This document shows positions 47,069-57,041 of a DNA stretch of 64,000 nucleotides, piece after piece (position 1 is the first letter of the stretch; each line of letters opens with the position of its first letter). Source of the stretch: Mycolicibacterium sp. HK-90 (GTDB taxonomy: Bacteria; Actinomycetota; Actinomycetes; Mycobacteriales; Mycobacteriaceae); assembly GCF_030486405.1 (NCBI RefSeq), contig NZ_CP129613.1, positions 3,782,001 through 3,846,000 on the forward strand, read 5' to 3'. Both the position numbers and the translations under genes were made by a program. Below the pieces are notes generated by a model. That model did no database searches and was not told the origin of the DNA. It was given only the letters and a program-made list of their open reading frames with translations.

Positions 47069-48199
47069 ATGACCGCCGCCATGACCGCCGACGAGGTACG
47101 TCGCATCGTCGAGAGCCTCAACCCGGTTCCCTACCGCGACGATCTCGAGCAACCCAAACCCGGCGAGGCCGAGGACATCGACAAGATCGTCAAGGCGCTG
47201 CGCAAGAACAACGAACGGGCCTACAAGAAGTTCAAGCACGGCCTGCGTGACGCACACGCCAAGAGCCACGCGATCCTGCGCGGCGAGCTCACCGTCAACC
47301 CGGATCTACCCGACGTGCTCGCCCAGGGGATGTTCGCCGAGGCCCGCAGCTATCCGGTGATCGCCCGTATCTCCACCACCTCGGGGCTGCTGCGCAGCGA
47401 CAGGAACCGCGGCGTGCGCGGACTCGGCATCAAGGCCATCGGCGTGCACGGTGAACGCGCCATGAAGGACCCGAAGGATGACCCGAATGTCACGCAGGAC
47501 TTCGTGCTCGTCACCCACGAGGAATTCCTGTTCGCCGACGCCCACGCGTACCGCACGCTGGGGATGCTGAGCGCCACCCTGCTGGCCCGGTTGTCCGACG
47601 GCGCGCTGTGGGCAGGCAGCGAACTGCTCGGCGCGCTCAAGAAGATCGGCCTGCCGCTGTCGGAGAATCTGGCCGTGTTCGTCGCCCCCAACCGGCCGAT
47701 CCTGGGCGAGACGTTCTTCTCCTCCGCGCCGATCCGCTATGGCGACTACGTGGCCCGGTTCAAATACGAGCCCACCTCGCCAGAGGCGAAAGCGCTTGCC
47801 GATCAGACTCTTCCGCGCAATCCCGGACAGGACGAGCACCGCGATCTCATCATGGCGTTCTTCGAAAAGCACTCCGCGGAGTACACATTCAGCGTGCAAC
47901 TGTGCCTCGACGAGGAGAAGATGCCGATCGAGGACGCCACGAAACCCTGGAAATCGTCTCCCTACCTGCCGGTGGCCAAGGTGGTGTACCCCAAGCAGAA
48001 TCCGTACAGCGCACTGCGGCGCGCGTATGGAGACGACGTGTTGTCCTTCAACTCATGGCGCGGGTTGGAGGCACACCGGCCGCTGGGATCCATCAACCGG
48101 CTGAAGCTCAAGGTATACGAGGCATCGAGTGACTTCCGGCACGAGAAGAACAACATCGACCGGCATGAGCCGTCTGACATCTCCGAACTTCCGGACTGA
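47069..48199 (+). CDS. Catalase-related heme protein (allene-oxide-synthase-like)
   Basis: ATG 47069 behind AGAAAGG, 17 nt after the dioxygenase stop. 376 residues, far shorter than catalase (about 480-750). 'KSHAILRGELTV' holds the distal His67; 'ARISTTSGLLRSDRNRGVRGLGIKAIGV' and the C-terminal 'FNSWRGLEAHRPLGSINRLKLKVYEASSDFR' match the catalase-related family that includes coral allene oxide synthase. In such enzymes a fatty-acid hydroperoxide, not H2O2, is the substrate. Pairing with a hydroperoxide-forming oxygenase in one operon strongly suggests an oxylipin pathway. Confidence 0.85.
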   Translation: MTAAMTADEVRRIVESLNPVPYRDDLEQPKPGEAEDIDKIVKALRKNNERAYKKFKHGLRDAHAKSHAILRGELTVNPDLPDVLAQGMFAEARSYPVIARISTTSGLLRSDRNRGVRGLGIKAIGVHGERAMKDPKDDPNVTQDFVLVTHEEFLFADAHAYRTLGMLSATLLARLSDGALWAGSELLGALKKIGLPLSENLAVFVAPNRPILGETFFSSAPIRYGDYVARFKYEPTSPEAKALADQTLPRNPGQDEHRDLIMAFFEKHSAEYTFSVQLCLDEEKMPIEDATKPWKSSPYLPVAKVVYPKQNPYSALRRAYGDDVLSFNSWRGLEAHRPLGSINRLKLKVYEASSDFRHEKNNIDRHEPSDISELPD

Positions 48200-48320
48200 C
48201 CCCAGCGAACGGGAAATGCTTGCAATGGGAAGAACATTCGCCGCTACCTCCGATACTCACCGCTCCGTGGACCCCTTGTTCGGCAGCGTTCCGGGCCTGC
48301 GCACCCTAGACTCAGGATTC

Positions 48321-50921
48321 ATGCCTGGTCAGTGGCAGCTTTTGGACCGGCCCGCCGAGCACGAGGCCATTCGGGCCGCCCTCAGCGGGCCGGACAGCTG
48401 CGGAGTCGTCCTCGTCGGAGCCGCCGGAGTCGGCAAGACCACGTTGGCTCGCACGGTCACCGCATCGTTGAGCCGGAAGGTGCACTGGACCGCATGCACC
48501 GAGTCGTCCCGCAGCATCCCGCTCGGCGCATTCGCCCATTGGGTGTCCTCGTCAGGGTCGCGGGACCCTATCGCCCTCATCGGATCCGCCCGCGAATCTC
48601 TTGTGGCCGACGGTGACACCATCGTCGGGATCGACGATGCCCATCTTCTGGACCAGTTGTCGGCGACGCTGCTGCATCAGATCGCCGTGGAGCGCTCCGG
48701 CCACGTGGTGGCCACCGTGCGCAGCGGCGAGCCGGTACCCGACGCGGTCACCTCACTGTGGAAAGACGGCTACCTCCAGCGCTTCGAACTCAGCCCGTTC
48801 ACCAAGCAGCAGAGCATCGCCCTCATCGAGACCGTGCTCGGCGGAACCCTGGAGGGGCTCAGCGCCGACGTGATGTGGGAGACCTCGGGCGGCAACCCGC
48901 TGTTCCTGCGCAACATGGTCGAGGGCGCGGTCGACGCGGGCGCGCTCGCCGAGGTCAACGGGGTCTGGCAGTTCCGTGGCCCCACCGTCATCCCGTCCGG
49001 CCTGGTCGAACTGCTCGACGAGCGGCTGGCGCACGCCGGTGAGGATGTCCTGCACGCCCTGAAGCTGCTGGCACTGTGCGAACCGCTGGACATCGATGCC
49101 CTCGCCGAGCTGGCCGGCGAGGACGCGGTGGATGCCGCCGAGATGCGCGGTCTGATCCGGATCGTCGCCGACGACGGCCAGATCAACGCCCGCTTCAGCC
49201 ACCCGCTGTTCGGTGAGGTGGTACGCCGCCGGGTCGGCACCGCATCGGCCCGCAAGCTGCGCGGCCGGATCGCCAAGATCCTGCACGAGCGCAACCTCGA
49301 CTCACCTGCCAGCCGAATCAAGTTGGCCGAGTTGGCGATCGAGAGCGATCAGGGTGCCGACATCGAGCTGCTCATCACGGCGGCCAAGGACGCGGTGTTC
49401 CTGTCCAACCTTCCGCTCGGCGAGAAGCTGGCCCGTGCGGCCTTCGCGCACGGCGGTGGACTCGGCGCGGCCGCTCTGCTGTCCCGTGCGCTGTTGTGGC
49501 AGGGGCATCCGGTCCAGGCCGACAGCATCCTTGAGCAGTTCTCCCCCGCTGATCTCAACGAGATGGAACTCGTGCAGTGGGGTATCCCGCGGTTGTCGAT
49601 CCTGTTCTGGTCCATGGGTGATGTGGCACGGGCCGATCAGGTGCTCGCACTCCTGCGGGAGCGGGTCAACCATCCCATCCTGAAGCTGATCATCGACGCG
49701 ACCGGCGCAGGCATGGCCGTACACCGGAACCAGATCAGGGAGGGCCTCGAAATCGCCGAGCGAGTGCTGGCAAACCCCGAGGCACCACGGCAGGCAGTGG
49801 ATTTCGCGGCCTTCGCTGCCGGCCTGTCGATGCCGTTGGTCGGCCGCGGGGCCGATTTCCTGCCGATCGCGGCGCGGTGCCGCGCCGAGCGCAAGACCAC
49901 CGACGGCATGGTCCGGATCATGGTGTTCTACGGCGAGGTGCTGGCCCTGGCCTACACCGGCCAGTTGGAACTCGCGCAGCGGCGGGCCGCCGAGTACGCC
50001 GAATTCTCCTCGGCCGGCCAGTTCGCCGGCTGGGCCATCGCCAAGATCATGGAGGGTGTGGCCGCCACCCACAGTGGCCGGTTCCGCGATGCGATCCGGG
50101 CGATCGAACAGGCGCTGGCCGCACTGAACGCCGAGAGCTCCCTGCCCTGGCAGCTGCCCGGCCGGCTGCTGCTCGCCCGCGCATACGCCGGAGTCGGTGA
50201 TCCCGCCGACGCCGAAAGGGTGCTCGAGGACGCCAAAGAGCACTCCGGCGAATTCATGGCACTGCACGAGCCCCTCCGGATGCTCGCCAAATCATGGCTG
50301 GCCGCCGCCAAGGGCGGGCACCGCTCGGCGATCGACCAGGCCCGGGCGGCCGCCGATGCGGCGCACTCCTCCGGCCAATTCGCGGTCGAGGCCGAGGCCC
50401 TGCACAGCGCGGCTCGCTTCGGTGACCGCAGCGTGACCCGTCGGCTCCAGGACCTCGTGGAGCGGGTGGGTGGGCCGCTGCCGGCCCTGTACGCACGGCA
50501 CGCCGCCGCGGTCGCCGCAGCCGATCCCGTCGAACTGGACAAGATGGCGGTCGCGTTCGAGGAGGCCGGCCTGCTGCTCTCGGCCGCCGACTCGGCCGCC
50601 CAGGCGGTGCCCCTGCACGACAAGGCCGGACACCGCCGTAACAGCACCGAATCTGCCGCGCACGCACTGCAATTGGCGTCCAAGTGCGGCGGTGCCGCCA
50701 CTCCGGCCATTCGCTCGGCCGCCCGCCCGCTACCGGTGACGGCACGGGAGCGCGAGGTGGCCGGACTGGTGGCGCAGGGACTGTCGAACCGGGACATCGC
50801 CGAACGGCTCACCGTCTCGGTCCGCACCGTGGAGGGTCACATCTACCGGGCCTGCATCAAACTCGGCGTGGCCGACCGTGACGAGCTCGCGAAGATCGTC
50901 TGGAGCGACCTGACTCAGTAG
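48321..50921 (+). CDS. LAL-type LuxR-family ATPase regulator
   Basis: 866 residues when started at 48321 ('MPGQWQLLDRPAEHEAIRAAL'); Met codons at 48216 and 48225 are alternatives and the longest frame overlaps the catalase gene. Walker A 'VGAAGVGKTTLAR' (about 32-43), Walker B 'TIVGIDDAHLLD', then a long TPR-like helical middle and a C-terminal LuxR HTH 'LPVTAREREVAGLVAQGLSNRDIAERLTVSVRTVEGHIYRACIKLG'. Such MalT-like regulators activate neighbouring operons on binding an inducer. Second candidate for the CGAGTAG-N4-CTACTCG operators. Ends 7 nt inside the convergent nitrate reductase gene. Confidence 0.9.
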   Translation: MPGQWQLLDRPAEHEAIRAALSGPDSCGVVLVGAAGVGKTTLARTVTASLSRKVHWTACTESSRSIPLGAFAHWVSSSGSRDPIALIGSARESLVADGDTIVGIDDAHLLDQLSATLLHQIAVERSGHVVATVRSGEPVPDAVTSLWKDGYLQRFELSPFTKQQSIALIETVLGGTLEGLSADVMWETSGGNPLFLRNMVEGAVDAGALAEVNGVWQFRGPTVIPSGLVELLDERLAHAGEDVLHALKLLALCEPLDIDALAELAGEDAVDAAEMRGLIRIVADDGQINARFSHPLFGEVVRRRVGTASARKLRGRIAKILHERNLDSPASRIKLAELAIESDQGADIELLITAAKDAVFLSNLPLGEKLARAAFAHGGGLGAAALLSRALLWQGHPVQADSILEQFSPADLNEMELVQWGIPRLSILFWSMGDVARADQVLALLRERVNHPILKLIIDATGAGMAVHRNQIREGLEIAERVLANPEAPRQAVDFAAFAAGLSMPLVGRGADFLPIAARCRAERKTTDGMVRIMVFYGEVLALAYTGQLELAQRRAAEYAEFSSAGQFAGWAIAKIMEGVAATHSGRFRDAIRAIEQALAALNAESSLPWQLPGRLLLARAYAGVGDPADAERVLEDAKEHSGEFMALHEPLRMLAKSWLAAAKGGHRSAIDQARAAADAAHSSGQFAVEAEALHSAARFGDRSVTRRLQDLVERVGGPLPALYARHAAAVAAADPVELDKMAVAFEEAGLLLSAADSAAQAVPLHDKAGHRRNSTESAAHALQLASKCGGAATPAIRSAARPLPVTAREREVAGLVAQGLSNRDIAERLTVSVRTVEGHIYRACIKLGVADRDELAKIVWSDLTQ

Positions 50922-53900
50922 ACGTCGCGCACGTACCGCTTCTCGGCGACCAGTTCCCGCTTGTAGTCGTGGGCGGCGTCGTCGGACATGCGGCCGTGGG
51001 TACGCAGGATCGTGCTCAGCGCGGCGTCGACGTCCTTGGCCATCCGGGCGGCGTCGCCGCAGACGTAGAAGTGCGCGCCGTCCTGCAGCCAGCGCCACAC
51101 GTCGGCGCCGTGATCGAGCATCTTGTGCTGCACGTACACCCGGTCGGCCTGATCGCGCGAGAACGCCAGATCCAGCCGGCTCAAGAACCCGTCGGTAGCC
51201 ATCTCCTCAAACTCGTCGCGATAGTAGAAATTCTGGTCACGGTGCTGATCGCCGAAGAACAACCAGTTGCGGCCGCCGTGCCCCAGCGCCCGTCGCTCCT
51301 GCAGGAACCCCCGGAACGGGGCGACGCCGGTGCCCGGACCGATCATGATCATCGGGGCGTCCGCGTCCTCGGGCGGGCGGAAATGCGGTGAGCGCTGCAG
51401 GAAGACGGGTGCGGCGGCAGCCCGATCGGCGAGGAAGGTCGAGCACACACCCGCCCGGGCCGCACCGCCGGCCCCGCGGTAGCGCACCACCGATACCGTC
51501 AGCTCGATCTCTCGCGGACTGACCAGGGGGCTCGACGAGATCGAATACTGGCGCGGGGTGAGCCGGACCAGAACTTCCTGCCACTGTTCGGGTTCGGCAT
51601 GTACCGCGAACTCCGTCACGACGTCCAGGCCGTTGCGGTGGCGCAACCAATTGCTGCGCCGCTCACCGGAACTGCGCAGGATCTTGGCCGCGGACCGGTC
51701 GGTGCAGGACTCCGCGACGAACCGCAACAGATCCGGGGTGACCCGGCAGATGTCGTAGGACGCGATGAGCGCGTCACGCAGCGACTGCTCGACACCGTCG
51801 ACCTCGATCACGTGGTCCGGGTCGAGCGCGGTGGCCGCCAGCCAGACGTCCACCACGGCCGGGTCGTTACCGGCGTACACCCCCAGCGAGTCGCCGACGC
51901 CATAGCTGACGTCGTAGTCGGAGATGTCGAAACCGAACCGGCGCACCTCCTTGACCGAACCCGGTGCGGTCAGCACGTCGTTGCGAACCAGAGTGGCCAG
52001 AATCGGTTTGGCCCTGGTGAATTCGTCAGGCTCGGTGGGCAGGACGGTACGAACACCCCCGCCGATGACCGCCGGGGCGGCCGCCGCACCGGTGAGCACC
52101 TCGGCGACCGCATCGGCCCAGCGCCGCAGCGGCTCGTCGTCGTGGGCCTCACACTCGGCGCGGTCGAGCAGCTTGGTGGCACCAAGATCCGCCAGCCGGC
52201 GGTCCAGGGATTTGGCGTACCCACAGAAGTTGTCGTAGGCCCGGTCACCGATACCGAGCACCGCGTACCGAATCCCGTGCAGCTGCGGGGCATTCGATGC
52301 CTGCAGCCGATTCCAGAACTCGGTGCCGTTGTCCGGTGGCCCACCGTCGCCGAATGTGCTGGTGACCAGCAGGACGTCGCGCGCCGCAGCCAGATCGGCC
52401 GGTGCGACGTCGTCCATGTTGACCAGCGAGGCCCCGAGGATCCGTCCGGCCACCCCGGCGGCGAACTCCTCGGCCGTGCCGGTTTGTGAGGCCCACAGGA
52501 CCAGCGGCCCGCTCGGTACCGACCGCTCGAGCTCAGCGGCGCGCGAGTAGCGACCGGCCAGAACCCCGTTCACCCACAGCCGCACCGCGGCACCGACCGG
52601 CGCCGCTTCCGGCAACACCGGCACCCCGACGGGATGCTCCGGCAGCCCGGTGAAGAACCCGGCCAGATAGGTCTTCTCGTCCTGGCTCAGGGCCGGCTTG
52701 CGCACCGCGGCCAGGCCGATATCGGCCGCCGGCGGACGTACCGCGGGCGTGCCGTCGACCGAACGCGCCGGGCGCAGACTCACCGCACACACCTTGAATT
52801 CCGGCTGCAGCGAATCCGGGTCGACGGCGTCGTTGGTGACCGCGTTGACGGTGAGGTACTCCCCGTGTTCGTCGTTCCAGTGAAATGGCGCGAAACAGGT
52901 GCCCGGCCGCACCCGCTCCGACAGCGTGGCGGGCAGCACCGCGCGGCCGCGCCGCGAGGTCAACTCGACCGGCTGGCCCTCCACGATGTCAAGATCCAGC
53001 GCATCCACCGGATGAATCTCGACGAACGGGGCCGGGTTGAGCTTGTTGAGCTTGTCCACCTTGCCGGTCTTGGTCATGGTGTGCCATTGATGTTGCAGCC
53101 GACCGGTGTTCAGCACCATCGGATAGTCGTCGTCGGGCAGTTCGGCGGCGTCCATGTGCGGCCGCGCATGGAACACCGCGCGCCGCGACGGCGTCGCGAA
53201 GGCCAGCCGGGGACGGCGCCCGTCGGTGTCGACGAACTCCTCCTGACTGACGCCGTCGTTGAGGTACCGGATGGGATGGCGGTCATCCTCGCCGGCAGGC
53301 GCATCGACGGGCGGGACCGGCCACTGCAACGGTGTCCGGCGCAGGCGTTCGTAGCTGGCGCCGCGTAGGTCATAACCGGTCTTCGGGTTGGCGAAGCCGC
53401 GGATCTCGGCGAAGATCTCCTCTGCCGACGAGTAATCGAAATCGTCGGCGAAACCGAGCTGTGCAGCGACCTGGCAGATGAGCAGCCAGTCCGGCCGGGC
53501 CTGGCCCAGGGGGCTCACGGACGGCGACAGCAGGGTCAGGTTGCGCTCCGAATTGACCATGACGCCTTCGGATTCCGCCCACAACGCGGCAGGCAGCAGG
53601 ATGTCGGCGTAGTGATTGGTCGCGGTGTCACGGTAGGCGTCCTGCACGATCACCAGCTCGGCGGCTTCCAGACCGTTGATCACCGTCTTCCGGTTAGCCA
53701 CGCTGGCAACGGGATTGGTACAGATGATCCAGCAGGCCTTGATGTCGCCCGCGGCCATCTGCTCGAACATACCGATCGTCCCCGGGCCCACCTCGGCGCG
53801 GATGGCGCCGGGCTCCAGGCCCCACTCGGTTTCCACGAATGTCCGGTCGTCGGCGGCGAGCACGGTCCGCTGGCCCGGCAGACCCGGCCCCATGTAACCC

Positions 53901-54961
53901 ATTTCGCGTCCGCCCATGGCGTTGGGCTGCCCGGTCAACGACATCGGGCCACTGCCCGGACGGCAGATCGCCCCGGTGGCCAGATGCAGATTGCAGATCG
54001 CGTTGGTGTTCCACGTCCCGTGCGTGCTCTGGTTGAGCCCCATCGTCCAGCAGCTCATCCACTCCCCGGCCTCGGCGATCATGGCCGCGGCGGTACGGAT
54101 GTCGGCCTCCGGGATACCCGTGATCGAGGCGACGCGGTCCGGCGGGTAGTCGGCCAGAAACTCCGGCATCGCCTCCCACCCCGTGGTGTGCTCGGCGATG
54201 AACTGATGATCGATCGCACCGGTCATCACGAGCAGGTGCAGCAGGCCGTTGAGCAGCGCCAGATCTGTGCCCGGCTTGATCTGCAGGAACAGGTCGGCCC
54301 GGTCGGCGGTCGCGGTTCGGCGCGGATCCACCACGATCAGTTTGGCACCCGCCTTGAGCCGGTCGGCCATGCGGAGGAACAGGATCGGGTGACAGTCGGC
54401 CATGTTCGACCCGGTGACGAAGAACAGGTCGGCGCGGTCGAAGTCGGTGTAGGAGCCGGGCGGACCGTCGGCGCCGAGGGATTGTTTGAACCCGGTGCCC
54501 GCGCTGGCCATGCACAACCGTGAGTTCGATTCGATGTGCACGGTGCGCAGGAAGCCCTTGGCCAGCTTGGTGGCCAGGTACTGCGCCTCCAGCGTCATCT
54601 GGCCGGACACATAGAGCGCGACGGCATCGGGACCGTGCTCGTCGACGATGGCCCGCAACCGGCGGCCCGCCTCGGCCACGGCGTCGTCGACCGGCGTCGG
54701 CAGCAGTTCGTCGTCCCGGGTGGGCCGCAGCAAAGCGGACTTGAGGCGGTCGTCGTCGGCGGCCATCATCTCGGCGTGCATGGCACCCTTGGTGCACAAC
54801 CGGCCGAAATTGGTGGGGTGCAGCTTGTCGCCGCTGACCCGGGCGATGACGGTGCGACCGCCATCGTCCCTGGTAGTGACCTCGATGCCGCAACCGACGC
54901 CACAGTACGAACACGCAGTCCGCTGTGTCGTGCCCGGTTCCGCACCATCCGCCATGCCCAC
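50915..54961 (-). CDS. Assimilatory nitrate reductase fused to NADPH flavoprotein reductase
   Basis: 1348 residues from GTG 54961 (or ATG 54955). Part 1 (about 1-740): molybdopterin oxidoreductase with the 4Fe-4S motif 'CSYCGVGCGIEV...GRLCTKG', MGD-binding 'VVDPRRTATADRADLFLQIKPGTD' and a C-terminal 'LNTGRLQHQWHTMTKTG' domain. Part 2: flavodoxin domain ('LWASQTGTAEEFAAGVAG'), FAD domain ('RQYSISSSP') and NADPH domain ('GPGTGVAPFRGFLQERR') ending 'RYVRDVY', like CysJ or P450 reductase. One polypeptide can thus take electrons from NADPH to nitrate. Fused forms are known in mycobacteria. Convergent with the LAL regulator. Confidence 0.93.
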   Translation of the reverse strand: MGMADGAEPGTTQRTACSYCGVGCGIEVTTRDDGGRTVIARVSGDKLHPTNFGRLCTKGAMHAEMMAADDDRLKSALLRPTRDDELLPTPVDDAVAEAGRRLRAIVDEHGPDAVALYVSGQMTLEAQYLATKLAKGFLRTVHIESNSRLCMASAGTGFKQSLGADGPPGSYTDFDRADLFFVTGSNMADCHPILFLRMADRLKAGAKLIVVDPRRTATADRADLFLQIKPGTDLALLNGLLHLLVMTGAIDHQFIAEHTTGWEAMPEFLADYPPDRVASITGIPEADIRTAAAMIAEAGEWMSCWTMGLNQSTHGTWNTNAICNLHLATGAICRPGSGPMSLTGQPNAMGGREMGYMGPGLPGQRTVLAADDRTFVETEWGLEPGAIRAEVGPGTIGMFEQMAAGDIKACWIICTNPVASVANRKTVINGLEAAELVIVQDAYRDTATNHYADILLPAALWAESEGVMVNSERNLTLLSPSVSPLGQARPDWLLICQVAAQLGFADDFDYSSAEEIFAEIRGFANPKTGYDLRGASYERLRRTPLQWPVPPVDAPAGEDDRHPIRYLNDGVSQEEFVDTDGRRPRLAFATPSRRAVFHARPHMDAAELPDDDYPMVLNTGRLQHQWHTMTKTGKVDKLNKLNPAPFVEIHPVDALDLDIVEGQPVELTSRRGRAVLPATLSERVRPGTCFAPFHWNDEHGEYLTVNAVTNDAVDPDSLQPEFKVCAVSLRPARSVDGTPAVRPPAADIGLAAVRKPALSQDEKTYLAGFFTGLPEHPVGVPVLPEAAPVGAAVRLWVNGVLAGRYSRAAELERSVPSGPLVLWASQTGTAEEFAAGVAGRILGASLVNMDDVAPADLAAARDVLLVTSTFGDGGPPDNGTEFWNRLQASNAPQLHGIRYAVLGIGDRAYDNFCGYAKSLDRRLADLGATKLLDRAECEAHDDEPLRRWADAVAEVLTGAAAAPAVIGGGVRTVLPTEPDEFTRAKPILATLVRNDVLTAPGSVKEVRRFGFDISDYDVSYGVGDSLGVYAGNDPAVVDVWLAATALDPDHVIEVDGVEQSLRDALIASYDICRVTPDLLRFVAESCTDRSAAKILRSSGERRSNWLRHRNGLDVVTEFAVHAEPEQWQEVLVRLTPRQYSISSSPLVSPREIELTVSVVRYRGAGGAARAGVCSTFLADRAAAAPVFLQRSPHFRPPEDADAPMIMIGPGTGVAPFRGFLQERRALGHGGRNWLFFGDQHRDQNFYYRDEFEEMATDGFLSRLDLAFSRDQADRVYVQHKMLDHGADVWRWLQDGAHFYVCGDAARMAKDVDAALSTILRTHGRMSDDAAHDYKRELVAEKRYVRDVY

Positions 54962-55075
54962 ATCGTGTGGTGACGGTGTTGTCGGATCTTTCCGGCGACG
55001 TTATCGCCACGAAAACTCGTCCTCACAGCGGGTCCGGTACCGGCGTGAGGATGATAACCGCTGTTCAGGCCGCGT

Positions 55076-55468
55076 TCAGTGGTGCTCGGGCTTGACCGCA
55101 AGCACCGGCTTGGGGCATTCCAGCAGCAGTTGCTGTGACACGCTGCCCAGCAGTAGCTTGCCCACCGGGCTGCGATGCCGGATACCGATCACCAGCAACT
55201 CGGCGTCGGTGGCGTCCATCGCGTCGAGCAGTTCGGTGGCCGCGTCGACGCCGACCGGCCGGCGCAACTCGAACGGGACCCCGCACTCGCGCAGCCGTTC
55301 CTCGACATCATGGATCTGCCCCGAGCGGGCGAACCGGGCATCGACATAGGCCTCGCCCGAGGTCGAGTTGATCACCAGCAGGCCGGTACCGCGCAGCTTC
55401 GCCTCGGCGATGCCGTGTTCGATCGCGGCGGCGCCGAAGGCGTCCGCGGTGTACCCGATGACGATCAT
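55076..55468 (-). CDS. Universal stress protein (UspA family)
   Basis: Start at 55468 with SD GGAGGAG gives 130 residues, a single Usp domain. Begins 'MIVIGYTADAFGAAAIEHGIAEAKLRG'; the nucleotide loop reads 'LLVIGIRHRSPVGKLLLGSVSQQLLLECPKPVLAV', matching G-2x-G-9x-G(S/T) of ATP-binding Usp proteins. Located downstream of tctA in the same direction, 31 nt apart, so probably part of the tct operon. Confidence 0.9.
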   Translation of the reverse strand: MIVIGYTADAFGAAAIEHGIAEAKLRGTGLLVINSTSGEAYVDARFARSGQIHDVEERLRECGVPFELRRPVGVDAATELLDAMDATDAELLVIGIRHRSPVGKLLLGSVSQQLLLECPKPVLAVKPEHH

Positions 55469-55499
55469 CGTTTCTCCTCCCGCAAGCGCTCGTCGGTCA

Positions 55500-57041
55500 T
55501 CACGCCTGGCTCGCCTTCTCCCGCTGGTCCGCATCGTCCTCGACGATCAGCAATGTCTCCTCGCTGCGGTGCATCAGCTTGAGGATCAAGGGCATCAACA
55601 GCAGGATTGCCATGAGCACGTAGGTGACGATCGCGACGGGCTCGGTGAACAGGCTCGTCCAGTCACCGCCGCCGAGTTGCAGGCTCTGGCGCAGTTGCCG
55701 TTCGATGCGCGGCCCCAGGATCACCCCGATGATCAACGGCAGCACCGGTAATCCGAAGCGGCGCATCATCAAACCCAGCAGCCCGAACACCAGCAGCAGG
55801 GCCAGATCCAGCGGCTGGACGTTGACGGCGAGCGCCCCGAGGGTGGCGAAGAACAGGATGCCGGCGTACAGGTAGGGCCGCGGCGTACGCAGGAGCTTGG
55901 CCCACAGCGGTGCCAGCGGCAGGTTAAGCACCAGTAGCAGGAAGTTGCCGATGAACAGGCTGGCGATCAGCGTCCAGATCAGCAGTGGCTCTTTCTCGAA
56001 AAGAGTTGGGCCGGGCTGGATTCCGTAGGACACGAAGGCGGTCAGCATCACCGCCGCGGTGGCATTGGTGGGCAGGCCCAGCGACAGCATCGGGACCAGG
56101 GTGCCCGCCGCCGATGCGTTGTTGGCCGCCTCCGGCCCGGCGACGCCTTCGATCGCGCCCTTGCCGAACTCCTCGGGATGTTTGGAGAGCCGCTTCTCGG
56201 TGATGTACGACAGGAACGTCGGCAACTCGGCACCGCCGGCCGGCAGTGCGCCGAACGGGAAACCGTAAGCGGTGCCGCGCAGCCACGGCTTCCAGGACCG
56301 GGAGAAATCCTGGCGGCTCATCCACGGCCGCCCCACCGGGATCACGTCGGCGGGCCGCCGGCGCAGGTGTGCGGCCACCCAGAGCGCCTCGCCGAGCGCG
56401 AAGATGGCCACCGCGATCACCACGATGTCGATACCGTCCGACAGCTGAGGCAGCCCGAAGGTGGCACGCGGCTGGCCCGTCATGAAGTCGATGCCGACAA
56501 CACCGATGGCCAGCCCGAGGAACAGCGAGATCGCACCGCGAAGCTTCGACGAGCCGAGCACGGCCGTGACCGCGACCAGGGCGAACAACATGATGGCCAG
56601 GTAGGACGGCGCGCCGAGGGTCACCGCGAACCGGGAGATCGGTGGCGCGAACGCGGCCAGTAGCGCGGTGCCGATCGCGCCGGCGACAAAGGACCCGATG
56701 GCCGCGGTGGCCAGGGCCTGGGCGGCCCGGCCGGCCTTGGCCATCTTGTTGCCCTCGATCGCGGTGATCACCGACGAGGATTCGCCCGGGGTGTTCAGCA
56801 GGATCGAGGTGGTCGAACCGCCATACATGCCGCCGTAGAAGATCCCGGCGAACATGATGAACGCCGCACTCGGACTGACGTTGTAGGTCACCGGCAGCAG
56901 CAGCGCCACCGTCATCGCCGGGCCGATGCCCGGCAGCACACCCACCGCGGTGCCCAGCAGCACGCCGATCACCGCATACAGCAGGTTCATCGGAGTCGCC
57001 GCCTCGGCGAACCCCTGAAGCAACCAGTCGAAGTTTTCCAT
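55500..57041 (-). CDS. tctA: Tripartite tricarboxylate transporter, large membrane subunit TctA
   Basis: 513 residues, about 11-12 membrane helices. TctA signatures: '[24 protein letters not shown]', '[26 protein letters not shown]', '[41 protein letters not shown]'. Forms the channel of a solute-binding-protein-dependent secondary transporter for citrate or related di/tricarboxylates. Its start directly follows the tctB stop codon. The C-terminus has a charged tail '[13 protein letters not shown]'. Confidence 0.95.
   Translation of the reverse strand: MENFDWLLQGFAEAATPMNLLYAVIGVLLGTAVGVLPGIGPAMTVALLLPVTYNVSPSAAFIMFAGIFYGGMYGGSTTSILLNTPGESSSVITAIEGNKMAKAGRAAQALATAAIGSFVAGAIGTALLAAFAPPISRFAVTLGAPSYLAIMLFALVAVTAVLGSSKLRGAISLFLGLAIGVVGIDFMTGQPRATFGLPQLSDGIDIVVIAVAIFALGEALWVAAHLRRRPADVIPVGRPWMSRQDFSRSWKPWLRGTAYGFPFGALPAGGAELPTFLSYITEKRLSKHPEEFGKGAIEGVAGPEAANNASAAGTLVPMLSLGLPTNATAAVMLTAFVSYGIQPGPTLFEKEPLLIWTLIASLFIGNFLLLVLNLPLAPLWAKLLRTPRPYLYAGILFFATLGALAVNVQPLDLALLLVFGLLGLMMRRFGLPVLPLIIGVILGPRIERQLRQSLQLGGGDWTSLFTEPVAIVTYVLMAILLLMPLILKLMHRSEETLLIVEDDADQREKASQA

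Noticed and set aside
48129..48320. N-terminal extension of the LAL regulator to 48129
   Set aside because: The first codons overlap the end of the catalase-like gene and the recognisable ATPase domain begins just after Met at 48321.
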